Below are positions 11,403-20,596 of a stretch of 64,000 bases of DNA, piece by piece. The DNA is taken from NCBI GenBank assembly GCA_963693085.1, contig OY856413.1, positions 472,628,879 through 472,692,878 of the forward strand, written 5' to 3'. A model generated the notes under the pieces. It did not search any database. It worked only from the letters and a program-made list of their open reading frames with translations, and was not told the origin of the DNA. The DNA is from Alisma plantago-aquatica (taxonomy: Eukaryota > Streptophyta > Magnoliopsida > Alismatales > Alismataceae). The stretch's first letter is position 1, and each line of letters starts with the position of its first letter. The position numbers and the translations under genes are program-made.

Positions 11403-12189
11403 GGGATGAGTATTATGCATTTTGTTAATGATGACTTCAATTAATGATTGACATAAGACAAAATGTTGGCTTTACTATCTCTACTCATCATTCCAATCGA
11501 CCAGCGAACCCTTCCCTGTTGCTAGTTGATTCTCTGTGATCGCCATGGTGGTATCGTGGTGTTGGTTTCTAGTTGGTGGTCCAAGGTGTGTATCATGCAA
11601 CCCCAGAAATATGATCAAGATGATTGCTATCTAGAATCACATACCAGGTGTCTGAAACAATCTTCCAATAAAGAGGGGAATATCATATTCCAACTATATT
11701 AAGAACATCATATATGGCTCATACTGTCCACAAGGATGTACTAGGAGATAAAAGAGGCACAAAATCATATTAGGAAACATGGAATATGATCTCGCTGTGA
11801 GTGGGACAAAAAGAGCTGTAGAATCAGGGAAGCTGACCTTGTACTTGAGTAGTTGTGCCTCAATGAAGCTCCTCTCCTCTCGACTTTTCTATTTCGTCGC
11901 GGGGCTCCATCCTCGTAGTGCTTCTTCTCTAACGATCCACGAAGAGAGGTTCTAGCAGAGGGGGCGCAGAGGAGGAGAAGAGGGTGAGGGAGAAAGAATG
12001 TGATCAGAAGGGAGATTGGGGGAAGGAGACGAGAAGGATAGAATGCGACCGGGAGGGGGAGGGATTACAGACGCAACGAGGCGTCGTGCGTGAAACCACG
12101 CCAAATGGGGGGAAGGAGTAGCCACGCGGCAAAAATGAAAATTTGGGAGTTTTGGTTATTTTTGGAGGGGGAGAGCCGTGAAGAGGGAG
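11403..12189 (-). promoter_or_regulatory. GC-rich leader-like region beside the CACTA terminus
   Basis: From about 11860 to 12180 the DNA turns GC- and purine-rich (GAGGAGGAGAAGAGGGTGAG, GGCGTCGTGCGTG), in contrast to the AT-rich interior. Autonomous CACTA elements start their genes close to one end, so this may be the old promoter and first-exon region reading away from the terminus (minus strand). No credible protein was found; only short frames, such as a minus stretch with RSFIEAQLLKYK. Confidence 0.3.
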
Positions 12190-12343
12190 AGGAATTGAGA
12201 GGAGTGCTCGTTCATGTGTAGTTAATTTTGTAGTTATTACAAATAACTATAATTGTTTTATTTACGTTTTGTTATTTATAAAGAAAAGTTGTTTTAACTA
12301 TAAATAAACTATATGTAGTCAGAAAAATTGTAGTTAATTCGTC
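12190..12343 (-). repeat. CACTA subterminal repeats
   Basis: Repeated TGTAGTTAATT (12217, 12329), TGTAGTTATT (12229) and ATGTAGTCAG in an AT-rich stretch directly inside the terminus. In CACTA elements such motifs bind the small transposition protein; here that role is inferred. Confidence 0.55.
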
Positions 12344-12357
12344 TTTTTTTTGTAGTG
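12344..12357 (-). repeat. CACTA terminal sequence, with AAG target duplication at 12358-12360
   Basis: Minus-strand reading CACTACAAAAAAAA. The next three bases, AAG, are the codon that precedes GGT TTC ATC in the intact pol of element 2 (GAG AAG GGT TTC), so a 3-base duplication of AAG is expected at the missing left end. Confidence 0.75.
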
Positions 12358-15090
12358 AAGGGTTTCATCCGACCGAGTACCTCACCTTGGGGTGCTCCGG
12401 TTTTGTTTGTTAAAAAGAAAGATGGATCAATGCGGTTGTGCATTGACTACAGACAACTCAATAAAGTAACAATTAAGAACAAGTATCCTTTGCCGAGGAT
12501 TGATGATCTTTTCGACCAGTTGCGTGGTGCAACAGTCTTTTCCAAGATAGACTTAAGGTCTGGATATCATCAAATCCGCATTAAGGACAGTGACATATCC
12601 AAGTCTGCCTTTAGGACAAGATATGGTCACTATGAGTCCACGGTAATGTCGTTTGGACTAACCAATGCACCACCTGCATTCATGGAACTCATGAATAGAG
12701 TCTTTCGACCTTTTCTTGATCAGTGTGTTGTCGTCTTCATAGATGACATACTGATTTATAGTAAGGATGCTCAGCAGCATGAGCAACACCTTCGCCAGAC
12801 TTTGACCTTGCTAAGGGAACATAAGCTATACGCTAAGTTTAGCAAGTGTGAGTTCTGGTTATCTGAAGTGTCTTTTCTTGGACATGTGGTTTCTGCCTCG
12901 GGAATTCGTGTTGACCCTGCAAAGATAGAATCTGTTCTGCAGTGGGAACAACCGAAGACACCGACAGAGATTAGAAGTTTCTTGGGGTTAGCTGGCTATT
13001 ATCGAAGGTTTATTAAGAATTTCAGTTCTATAGCCTTACCTTTGACCAAGTTAACCCGGAAGGATGTTCCTTTTGCTTGGAGTGATAAGTGTCAACAGTC
13101 TTTTCAGCTGTTGAAGGAGAGGTTAACGAGTGCACCTGTGCTTGTGTTACCTGAGCAAGGAAAGGAATATATAATCTTTTGTGATGCCTCCAAGAATGGA
13201 CTTGGATGTGTGTTGATGCAGGATAAACAAGTGATTTCTTTTGCTTCCCGACAGCTTAAGAAACACGAGGAGAATTATCCGACACATGATCTAGAGTTAG
13301 TTGTTGTGGTCCATGCTTTGAAAATCTGGAGACATTATCTCTACGGAGAGACTTTTCAGATTTTCACAGACCACAAGAACCGTAAGTACATCTTCACTCA
13401 GCATGAGCTTAATATGAGGCAACGTCGCTGGATGGAGTTAATCAAGGACTACGATTGTATAATTGATTACCATCCGGGCAAAGCCAATGTGGTTGCTGAT
13501 GCCTTGAGTAGGAAATCAGCAACATCAACCATGGATAGGGCACAACTAAGTTCCTTAGTATGCTCTAGAAGAGATATGCTTATCTCTTTAAGGCAAGACA
13601 ATGTGCTGATAAAGGCATCATTGTTAGCTGGTCTGTTAGCTGAGATGCAGATTAAACCTACCTTAAGAGAGCAGATAAGGGAGGCACAACAAGTAGATGT
13701 TTTTGTACAGCAGATTAGATCTGAGTTTGGAGATGAGAAGCGAGAAGGTTTTCATGAGTCAGATGACCAGGTGGCATGCTATCATGGAAGGATGATAGTG
13801 CCAGATGTGAACAACCTGAGGAAGTTAGTCCTGGAGGAAGCTCATTCTTCGATGTATGCTATGCATCCAGGGAGCACCAAGATGTATCGAAACTTGAAGG
13901 ATATGTATTGGTGGCCTGGGATGAAGAAGGATGTAGCTGAGTTTGTTCTGAGGTGTCCTGTGTGTCAGCAGGTCAAGGCTGAGCACCAGAAACCTGCAGG
14001 AACAATGCAACCCTTACCCATACCACAGTGGAAGTGGGACCATGTGACCATGGACTTTGTTGTTGCCCTACCTAGGACAAACAAAGGACATGATTCCATT
14101 TGGGTAGTTGTTGATAGGTTGACAAAGACAGCGCATTTCCTACCTGTCAAAACAACCTATTCTGCTGAAAGGTTATCCCAGATATATGTTCAAGAGATAG
14201 TGCGTTTGCACGGAGTTCCTGTCACTATAGTTTCTGACAGAGGTCCCCAGTTTACAAGTCGCTTTTGGGAACAGTTACACAGAGCCCTAGGCACCAAGCT
14301 AAGGTTTAGTACAGCTTTTCATCCCCAGACTGATGGACAGTCAGAAAGGACTATACAGACCTTAGAAGATCTGTTGAGAGCATATGTTCTCCAGTTTACC
14401 GGGAGTTGGGATCTACATCTAAGCTTGATAGAGTTTGCCTATAATAATAGCTATCAACATAGCATTGATATGGCACCATATGAAGCCTTATATGGTAGAC
14501 GTTGTAGATCACCCTTGTGTTGGTATGAAACTGGTGAGCACCAGTTGTTAGGCCCTGATCTTGTACAGCAAACTACAGAAAAGATTAAAGTTATACAACA
14601 ACAGCTTAAGACTGCACAAGATAGGCAGAAGTCGTATGCCGATAAACGTCGTAGACCCCTAGAATTTCAGGTTGGAGACAGAGTGTATCTCAAGGTCTCA
14701 CCTTGGAAAGGAGTCCTTCGTTTTGGGAAGAAAGGAAAGTTAGCTCCTAGATTTATGGGACCTTATCCAATTGTTGAAAAAGTTGGAAAGGTGGCCTATA
14801 GACTAGAGTTACCTCAGGAGTTGCAGAAGTTGCACCCTGTGTTTCACATTTCCATGCTGAGGAAATGTCATCCAGATACCGAGTCAGTTCTACAACCTAT
14901 GGAAGTGGAATTGAATGAAGATATAACGTATGAGGAGGGACCAGTGTCAATCCTCGATAACAGAACTAAAAAGTTAAAGAAGAAGGATATAAGCCTTGTA
15001 AAAGTCCTCTGGAACCATCGTGGTGTTGAAGAAGCCACTTGGGAACTAGAAGATGAAATGAGAAGAAAATATCCTGCTCTTTTCTTATAA
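12358..15090 (+). CDS. pol: pol polyprotein, 5'-truncated but uninterrupted: RT, RNase H, integrase, chromodomain
   Basis: This frame of about 910 codons has no stop and copies and integrates the element's RNA. Residues are counted from base 12355. RT comes first (about 1-230): [19 protein letters not shown] and the catalytic FIDD at 128-131. RNase H spans about 270-390, with Asp277 (FCDAS), Asp339 (FTDHK) and Asp382 (ADALSR). Integrase has an HHCC zinc module (His497, His504, Cys534, Cys537) and a DD35E core (Asp567, Asp628, Glu664). A GPY-type segment, [10 protein letters not shown], follows. The C-terminal chromodomain (about 858-910; [15 protein letters not shown]) usually steers integration to marked chromatin. 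The N-terminal part with protease and the first RT residues is cut off by the CACTA end. It is by far the best-preserved coding region in the window. Confidence 0.92.
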   Translation, partial: KGFIRPSTSPWGAPVLFVKKKDGSMRLCIDYRQLNKVTIKNKYPLPRIDDLFDQLRGATVFSKIDLRSGYHQIRIKDSDISKSAFRTRYGHYESTVMSFGLTNAPPAFMELMNRVFRPFLDQCVVVFIDDILIYSKDAQQHEQHLRQTLTLLREHKLYAKFSKCEFWLSEVSFLGHVVSASGIRVDPAKIESVLQWEQPKTPTEIRSFLGLAGYYRRFIKNFSSIALPLTKLTRKDVPFAWSDKCQQSFQLLKERLTSAPVLVLPEQGKEYIIFCDASKNGLGCVLMQDKQVISFASRQLKKHEENYPTHDLELVVVVHALKIWRHYLYGETFQIFTDHKNRKYIFTQHELNMRQRRWMELIKDYDCIIDYHPGKANVVADALSRKSATSTMDRAQLSSLVCSRRDMLISLRQDNVLIKASLLAGLLAEMQIKPTLREQIREAQQVDVFVQQIRSEFGDEKREGFHESDDQVACYHGRMIVPDVNNLRKLVLEEAHSSMYAMHPGSTKMYRNLKDMYWWPGMKKDVAEFVLRCPVCQQVKAEHQKPAGTMQPLPIPQWKWDHVTMDFVVALPRTNKGHDSIWVVVDRLTKTAHFLPVKTTYSAERLSQIYVQEIVRLHGVPVTIVSDRGPQFTSRFWEQLHRALGTKLRFSTAFHPQTDGQSERTIQTLEDLLRAYVLQFTGSWDLHLSLIEFAYNNSYQHSIDMAPYEALYGRRCRSPLCWYETGEHQLLGPDLVQQTTEKIKVIQQQLKTAQDRQKSYADKRRRPLEFQVGDRVYLKVSPWKGVLRFGKKGKLAPRFMGPYPIVEKVGKVAYRLELPQELQKLHPVFHISMLRKCHPDTESVLQPMEVELNEDITYEEGPVSILDNRTKKLKKKDISLVKVLWNHRGVEEATWELEDEMRRKYPALFL

Positions 15091-15124
15091 TATGCTTTAT
15101 CGATTTCGGGGACGAAATCCTTTT

Positions 15125-15138
15125 GAAGGGGTAAAGAA
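15125..15138 (+). promoter_or_regulatory. polypurine tract of element 1
   Basis: GAAGGGGTAAAGAA lies directly before the LTR start and would prime plus-strand DNA synthesis. Preceded by GGGGACGAAATCC, a phrase also found before the LTRs of the related elements. Confidence 0.75.
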
Positions 15139-15831
15139 TTTGTAACACCCCTGACCTGGGTTATGACCTAACCCTGGAAGTTTTGCCTAAATATGTAATT
15201 AATATACTTGTGAACACTTCCTGGCATGTAATTAAGTTCCTCAGGAACATTTACTTTCAATATTGCTCCTTTTTGTATAAAGTTGTAGCATTATGTTGTA
15301 TGCAGGGACCTATGTGCAAATTACCCAGTTTAAGGGTTGAACTTGCAAAATTCACAAGATAAGATGTTCCTTTGATGTTGAGACATCATGAGGATGTCTA
15401 TGATAAAGTTTGAGGGATTTCCCAAGCTTGAGCACCAAGGTGCAGCTGTGGAAGCAATTCCCATGCTTAGAAACCCTAATTTGGGGTAAAGTGCAATTTA
15501 CCCAAATTGAGGGGGTCCAAGTTGTAATTCTTAATATCTAGAACATCTTTTAAGACTCTTGTCATCATTTAGACTGGAAATGATGAAAGGGGCACATTAA
15601 AGATTGATCAGATAAGAAAAGATGAACTTTGTGGTAAAAGACACCTAATTTGGGTATAGAAATCTTTCATGGGTGTACCCTAGTTGTAGGTTGGCTTCTT
15701 TTACCCTTAGATCTTGAGTTTTCATGAGATTTGTATAAGGATAGATAAGTTTGGTCGTGCCTTTGAGCAAGGAGGGACCTAGATGTGATTTCCAATCTTG
15801 TGAGGTCCTTAGGGTGTAAAAGAGGCTAAAG

Positions 15832-15838
15832 TATATAA
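15832..15838 (+). promoter_or_regulatory. TATA box of the element 1 LTR
   Basis: TATATAA, 691 bases into the LTR. The corresponding box in the element 2 LTRs lies about 705 bases in, which supports a conserved promoter. Transcription would start about 30 bases further on. Confidence 0.65.
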
Positions 15839-16335
15839 GCCCTTTTCCCTTGCAATTAAGTGAACGAACTTTCTTTCCTTCACTTCTCTTCCTTTCTTGC
15901 TCAAACGACCAAGGATAGCTCTGGAGCTCAGGGGGGACGACCAACCTGTTCTAGGTAAGAGAACCCCACCTTCTAGCTCGAATTCATGGAGGAATTCACT
16001 TTCTAAGGTTGGTTTTATGGTTAGCTTACTTAGTCTTCTTGTTCTAGCAGACCAAAGCAACGTTTCCTTAGAGAATTCACCTCTGACCAAGTTGTGGAAG
16101 CTCAAGGACGCCATTAAAGCTTGGGGCTTGAAGGCTTGAAGCTCTAAGATCAACCTTTAGGTGGGTTTTATAACTCTAAACTTATGCTTTATATGTATGC
16201 TCAATTCTTGCAATTTACTTGGTAAATTCTCCTTCTACCACCCTTCTTCCTTGCACGTTTGCAAGCAAATAAGTAGAGAAACCGACCTTGCAAGAGGTTG
16301 AAGATGAGGGGCGTGATTCCCTATGTTACTTTTTC

Positions 16336-17500
16336 AAACGACCTTGGACCCTTTTGGTCCAAACGGTTGCAAACCGTTTGGGTTCAAACGGTTTCAAACC
16401 GTTTGCTCTCAAACGGTCTTGCAAGACCGTTTGGATTGAAACGGTCTCAAGACCGTTTGAAAGAGTTGACCAAGGGACGACCGTTTGAGGGTCTGTCCCT
16501 AACATATTTAATTTCATCTCTGCAAAGAATCAAAGTCTAATTCTTAACCAATTGAGAGTTGAAGGCACTTCAACATGAAACCCTAATCGGGTGAAAAAGT
16601 GCTGATTTAACATATAGATCTTGTTGAGTTTTGGGTTGAAGAACCCAAACGGTCTCAATACCGTTTGGGGATTCCTCCAAACGGTCCTAAGACCGTTTGG
16701 AAACAACCCAAGACCGTTTGAAGGTCTAGGGTTGAGTTAATCTAATGGTTTGAGGGTCCAATTGTAGGAAATTGGTGAATTGATGAAAATTGCTGATTTT
16801 GACCTAATTGGACTTCAACCTTAGTCAAAACGACTTGGATTTTGGTCAAACCTTGGGCAAATGGTCTCAAGACCGTTTGGATGATGTCCAAACGACCTCA
16901 AGACCGTTTGGGCCAAGTTTGAGCCCAATTGGAGGTCAATTGATAGGTTCAACCTTGAATTGATTCACATTGTTGAACATTGATGACCAATCGATTTGAA
17001 ACCCTAATTGAGGAGGATTGAACCCTAATTGGCTTGTAATTGAGGGTCAATTGGATGTCTAAGTGGTTAAGGCTAACCCTAATTGACTCAATTTATAAGT
17101 GGTTAGCATAGCTTTAGCCAATTGAGAGCTTCAACACACATATCCATGAACTTTGGTGACCTTTGAACCCCTTTGGAGGTCCAAACGGTTTGAGCCCATT
17201 TGGACCAAACGGTCTCAAGACCGTTTGGATCCAAACGGTCTCAAGACCGTTTGAGACCAAACGGTCTCAAGACCGTTTGGGGCCAAACGGTCTCAAGACC
17301 GTTTGGGCTCAAACGACCTCAGGATCGTTTGGTCCAATCGATCTCAAGCAAGTTTGATCAAACGGTCTCAAACCGATTGAAGCTCCAAACGGTTTGGAAG
17401 TCAACCATTCCAAACGGTCTTCACCTCCAAACGGTCTCAAGACCGTTTGGGGTCAAACGGTCTCAAGACCGTTTGGGTGGTTGAAACCGTTTGAAGGTTG
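16336..17500 (+). repeat. dispersed array of about 20 near-perfect hairpins
   Basis: The unit is an inverted repeat with 10-base arms CCAAACGGTC and GACCGTTTGG and a four-base loop, usually TCAA. The densest runs are 16361-16460 and 17181-17480; singles sit at 16648, 16677, 16860 and 16888. Some units have a TTTG-centred variant (CAAACGGTTT...AAACCGTTTG). Many imperfect copies have CG changed to TG or CA, as expected from methylation decay. Spacers are unrelated, so this is neither a tandem satellite nor CRISPR. The same unit occurs in the LTRs of element 2. Confidence 0.85.
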
Positions 17501-18029
17501 AAACCGTTTGGAGATTTGTGATGGTTTGTACTTAACCATTTGATGGTGTAAATTAGTTCAATGGTGATCCAATCTAAACCCTTATGGTAACCTAGGTCAT
17601 TAAGGGACTATGTTATTAGTGAGTTAACCCATGATGGTAATCATGTGGCAAATTACCAAAATACCCTTGAGGGGTCTAAAGGGGTAAAACCTTGTTCTAA
17701 TCAAACCCTAAACATATGATGTTGATGTTTTGGCTTATGTTAGTCAATGGAAACTTATCTCAACCTGATCTAGAGTGGTGTTGCCACCATCTACTAGTGA
17801 GAGGAGAGAGAAAGTATTTCTAGAGAGAGAAAGTATCCTAGGGAGAGAAAGTAACCTTTTTAGGTGGAAACTCTAGTGAGATACTTCAATTACACATGAA
17901 TGTGCATGATTAGGGAATGACCCACCTATGTGAGGTCATGGAAACCCTAATTATGATATCTAATGGATCTTAATCTTAATTAAGAGACTTAATGATGATG
18001 TTTCTCTTACATGATGATGTAATGAGTAC

Positions 18030-18112
18030 AATTCACCATGGAGTGAATAGTAAACCCTAATTTTAGGGTGATGACTTGAAAGATGAATAGTAAACCCTAA
18101 TTGTTGAATTGT
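18030..18112 (+). repeat. repeated telomere-box motif GAATAGTAAACCCTAAT
   Basis: Two copies at about 18045 and 18085; related copies, as reverse complements, lie in both LTRs of element 2 (near 47580-47665 and 57630-57725). AAACCCTAA is a known plant regulatory motif (telo-box), but it may simply be a repeat here. Confidence 0.55.
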
Positions 18113-19218
18113 TTACTATTATCTGTTGAATTAACCATGCAGGTTATTATGAGATGATGGTCACACCCAGGTATGGAATACCATGTTATATTCATTGAAA
18201 GCATGTCTTAAGCTTTATGAATAGTGAATCATCTTGATGCACTGCTAAGTGACATCTTTTGTGATTTATGGGCTGTAAGAGCCATAAACACCATCAAGGT
18301 CATGCTTGACAGATGACTTGTGATGAGATAATTGAGAACTGGTGATTGAAATGAGTTAGGCCTGCTACATTTTAGTATTCTCATATATAGCTGTGATGCT
18401 AATGTTTTTGTATGATGATATGAATACTGAATGTACCTAACTAATCAAGTGTAATGTAGAGCCCTGATCATAGATCCATCATTGTCAGAGTCTAAATGAT
18501 GGTGAAACAGGTTTTCCTCAGGGAACTCCTGGATCACATACTTTTGAGTATGTGGGGTACATGGATGTGTAGAACCTTACATCCTAGTGTAGGTATTTGA
18601 TGTAGATTCATGTAGTCCGTCATACCTTCACCAAAAGAGAAAGGGTGAGAGGATTTGATGTAGATTCATGTAGTCCATCATTCCCCACCACAAAGTCTAA
18701 AAGGTGAGATGTATCACTATTTTCCCTTACAGACACAAACACCGCATCGATAAAAGATAAATAAGAAATCTTCCGATGACGAAGAGAGTACAGAACGCCA
18801 CTGTAACTCTAAAATAGCGAAGGTCCAGTTTACCCTGGAGAGCTATAACAAAAGATATCCCGCCAGATATCTAACATTCGATCCTCTAACTGACTGAGGA
18901 AGATGAGGTCATAAGAATCCGGCTCTTTTAATGACCTATGTATGATACTGATGTGACTTCTTAGCGATCAGTTGGAGTATGAGTGGTAAGCCTCATCTCC
19001 ACAGGGCATAACAATAATGTTTGAAAAACATAATCAACAGCGTAGTATATCTGTTAGAGTTATCTACGAGTTATTTGATTGATGTTACCTTGAATAGCAT
19101 AGATGTTCTCATATTTTAATATTGATTGAACTCTTGCTTATCATCAGAACTGCTAGTGAATATCTTGAAGGCTCTTATTGCTTTAGTTATTCCTTGCCTT
19201 GCTTATAAAGCCTAGTGG

Positions 19219-19232
19219 AGAGTTATAACTCT
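19219..19232. repeat. perfect 14-base palindrome AGAGTTATAACTCT
   Basis: It lies about 50 bases before the acceptor-like box. The element 2 LTRs have the same palindrome at the same place, and element 3 LTRs have a weaker hairpin there (GGAGAG...TCTCC). Confidence 0.6.
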
Positions 19233-19674
19233 CGTTGGGGCAATTATGTATAATTGTCTCACCCCGTAGACTTCTACTTTTTAGGTGGTCGTCGAAGACG
19301 GAGGAACAAGAACACAGGTGACCAATCCCAGCAACAGCAGCATCAGGAGCAGTAAATATCTCAGGTGGAGATCTAGCCTGCTTCATGGTGTAGTTAGAGT
19401 CAAGTCCTATGTGTCCTCTGTACTCTCAGGTCCTGGAGTGTTTTGGAGTATGAATTCTTGAGAATTTTTGTATCATGTTGTATATAATTACTCAAGAAGT
19501 AATTGTCAGTGATGTAAATAGTTAAATCCTTTTTCTATGGAAAAGGTTTGTGGTTTCAGGCTCTTGTCTCGAAAAGTTTTAATTTCCCGTGATTTTTGTC
19601 TTCCGCTGTTTACCGATTGCTTCCGCACATGTTTAAATCGGGATTAATTCGTGGTTTGGAGATCGGAGCCCACA

Positions 19675-19739
19675 ATTCTGATACTATTTAACTTTTGTTG
19701 TATTGTGCCTTTATGGCTGTCACCTCTCATCATGGGTGA
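19675..19739 (+). other. 65-base unassigned segment between two LTRs
   Basis: It lies between the end of the element 1 LTR and the probable start of the LARD LTR. It contains ATGGCTGTCACCTCTCATCA, which might be the start of a copia gag whose remainder begins at 42753, but this is speculative. Confidence 0.3.
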
Positions 19740-19953
19740 TGTTGTTAAGTTGGGTATCGTTTACAACGATATGTGTAAAAGAGTGAAATCACCCCTTTAT
19801 TAAAAAAATTTAAGAATAAAATATTCATTCCAAACATACTCAAAAGGTATGCTGAAATATGTGTAAATTTTTCAAATATTTATATAATGATATACAAAAG
19901 ATCAAAGTGTATAGCAGCGGAAAAAAAGTAATGACTATATTCAATTTTTGTGG
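19740..19953 (-). repeat. LARD left LTR, severed end
   Basis: From about 19807 it matches 39567-39722 closely (AAGAATAAAA, ACTCAAAAGGTATGCTGAAA, AAAAGTAATGA, TATTCAATTTTT). The first 60 bases align poorly, so the start is tentative. The LTR resumes at 32212, after element 3; about 117 bases present in the right LTR (39722-39838) are missing at the junction. Confidence 0.65.
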
Positions 19954-20087
19954 GGACAAGAGTTCATCATCACGCCTTGCATGTTAGGCAAGAGTGGTTG
20001 CATGTGGATCTTTTTGTGAAGACAAGTGTCCCCCTAGATGCCTTAAGGTGATGACATCTCTCCTATGATCCTTCTCTCATCCTACAA

Positions 20088-20095
20088 GTATATAG
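20088..20095 (+). promoter_or_regulatory. TATA-like box of element 3 5' LTR
   Basis: GTATATAG, repeated at 28807-28814 in the 3' LTR (550 bases from its start), followed in both by a CT-rich leader (TTCTTTCCTCTTCA). Confidence 0.5.
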
Positions 20096-20596
20096 CTTCT
20101 TTCCTCTTCATTCTAGTGAACCTTTCGGCCATTCTTGTTTCCCCTTTCCTTGTGAACGACCTTGGAGCCTTGAGGAGCAAGAAGAAGTCTTCTTGAAAGC
20201 TTAGTGATCGAATCCTTAGCTTGTGGTGAATCTTGTTCATCTTCACACCTTGGTGAGTTGTGCTTCCATTGTGACATTTTTCTTAGTTTCTCTTTTCCAT
20301 CCTCTTCCCTTCTCTCATCCATAGATAATGTCTTGGTATGAATTGTTCTTGAGGAAATAACTCTCATCTCTAGGGTCATGAGGCATGTCAGGATGAAGTT
20401 CCCTCTTTCTTTCTTTCTTCTTCTTTGGATAGGCTAGGGTCTATCTTTCTTTTCCTTTTTCCTTGGGCTATCTTGACCTTGATATCTTCTTCCCTTGAAG
20501 GTGTTGTTGTGATTGAGATTAGAACCCTTGGTGGATCATCTTCAACATTTGGAACATGTTATTGGAGCTTACATCTTTGGTGGTGACCTTCTTAAG

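Larger units (their letters stand above)
1..12357. mobile_element. probable interior and right end of a large CACTA (En/Spm-like) transposon, left end outside window
   Basis: The only firm element boundary is at 12357. There the sequence ends TTTTTTTGTAGTG, which reads CACTACAAAAAAA on the minus strand, the hallmark terminus of CACTA DNA transposons. It is followed directly by AAG and then by in-frame retrotransposon pol codons. Related subterminal motifs (TGTAGTTAATT at 12217 and 12329, ATGTAGTCAG near 12312) crowd the last 150 bases, as CACTA ends do. I found no matching left end preceded by AAG in the window, so the element, if intact, starts upstream of base 1. No TNPD/TNP2 transposase is recognisable, so it would be non-autonomous or decayed. 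Everything to the left is assigned to it by inference only; part may be older flanking DNA. Confidence 0.45.
16161..19284 (+). other. putative LTR-encoded intron (element 1)
   Basis: The donor-like box CTTTAG/GTGGGTTTTATAAC and the acceptor-like CTTCTACTTTTTAG/GTGG both recur at matching positions in the LTRs of elements 2 and 3, while most sequence between them differs. The pyrimidine-rich tract and TAG fit a plant 3' splice site well; the donor (GTGGGT) is weaker than consensus. If spliced, the leader would lose about 3.1 kb including the hairpin array. This is inference from conservation alone. Confidence 0.4.
12358..19674 (+). mobile_element. Ty3/gypsy chromovirus (element 1), 3' part: pol and 3' LTR
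   Basis: The element enters in mid-pol at the CACTA insertion point and keeps RT, RNase H, integrase and chromodomain, then a purine tract and a 4.5-kb LTR starting TGTAACACCCCTG and ending CCCACA at 19674. The chromodomain at the C-terminus and the initiator-Met primer type of its close relative (element 2) place it among chromoviruses, probably the Tekay/Del lineage. Gag, protease and the 5' LTR must lie beyond the CACTA element, outside this window. The LTR family is shared with element 2: the first 60 bases are nearly the same. Confidence 0.85.
15141..19674 (+). repeat. 3' LTR of element 1 (about 4.5 kb)
   Basis: It starts TGTAACACCCCTGACC, directly after the polypurine tract, and ends GGAGCCCACA. 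U3 is about 0.7 kb up to a TATA box at 15832; the remaining 3.8 kb is R-U5. This long R-U5 holds a donor-like box at 16160, a hairpin array (16336-17500), telomere-box repeats near 18045-18110, a palindrome at 19219 and an acceptor-like TTTTTAG at 19284. No functional protein is apparent. The end was placed by comparison with the TG...CA ends of element 2. Confidence 0.8.

Noticed and set aside
13825..14150. Minus-strand ORFs inside element 1 pol
   Set aside because: They are antisense shadows of the conserved integrase coding frame.
15645..16153. Short ORFs in the LTR around the leader start
   Set aside because: They are on the minus strand or cross U3/R borders without conservation in element 2.
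17163..17484. ORFs with repeated Q-T-V-S-R-P-F and S-Q-D-R-L-G
   Set aside because: They are translations of the hairpin repeats; the same happens in element 2 (48156-48496, 58210-58565). No evidence of protein use.
16336..17500. CRISPR-like array
   Set aside because: Repeats are palindromic and variable, with spacers of irregular length, inside a plant LTR; there is no cas gene and no prokaryotic context.
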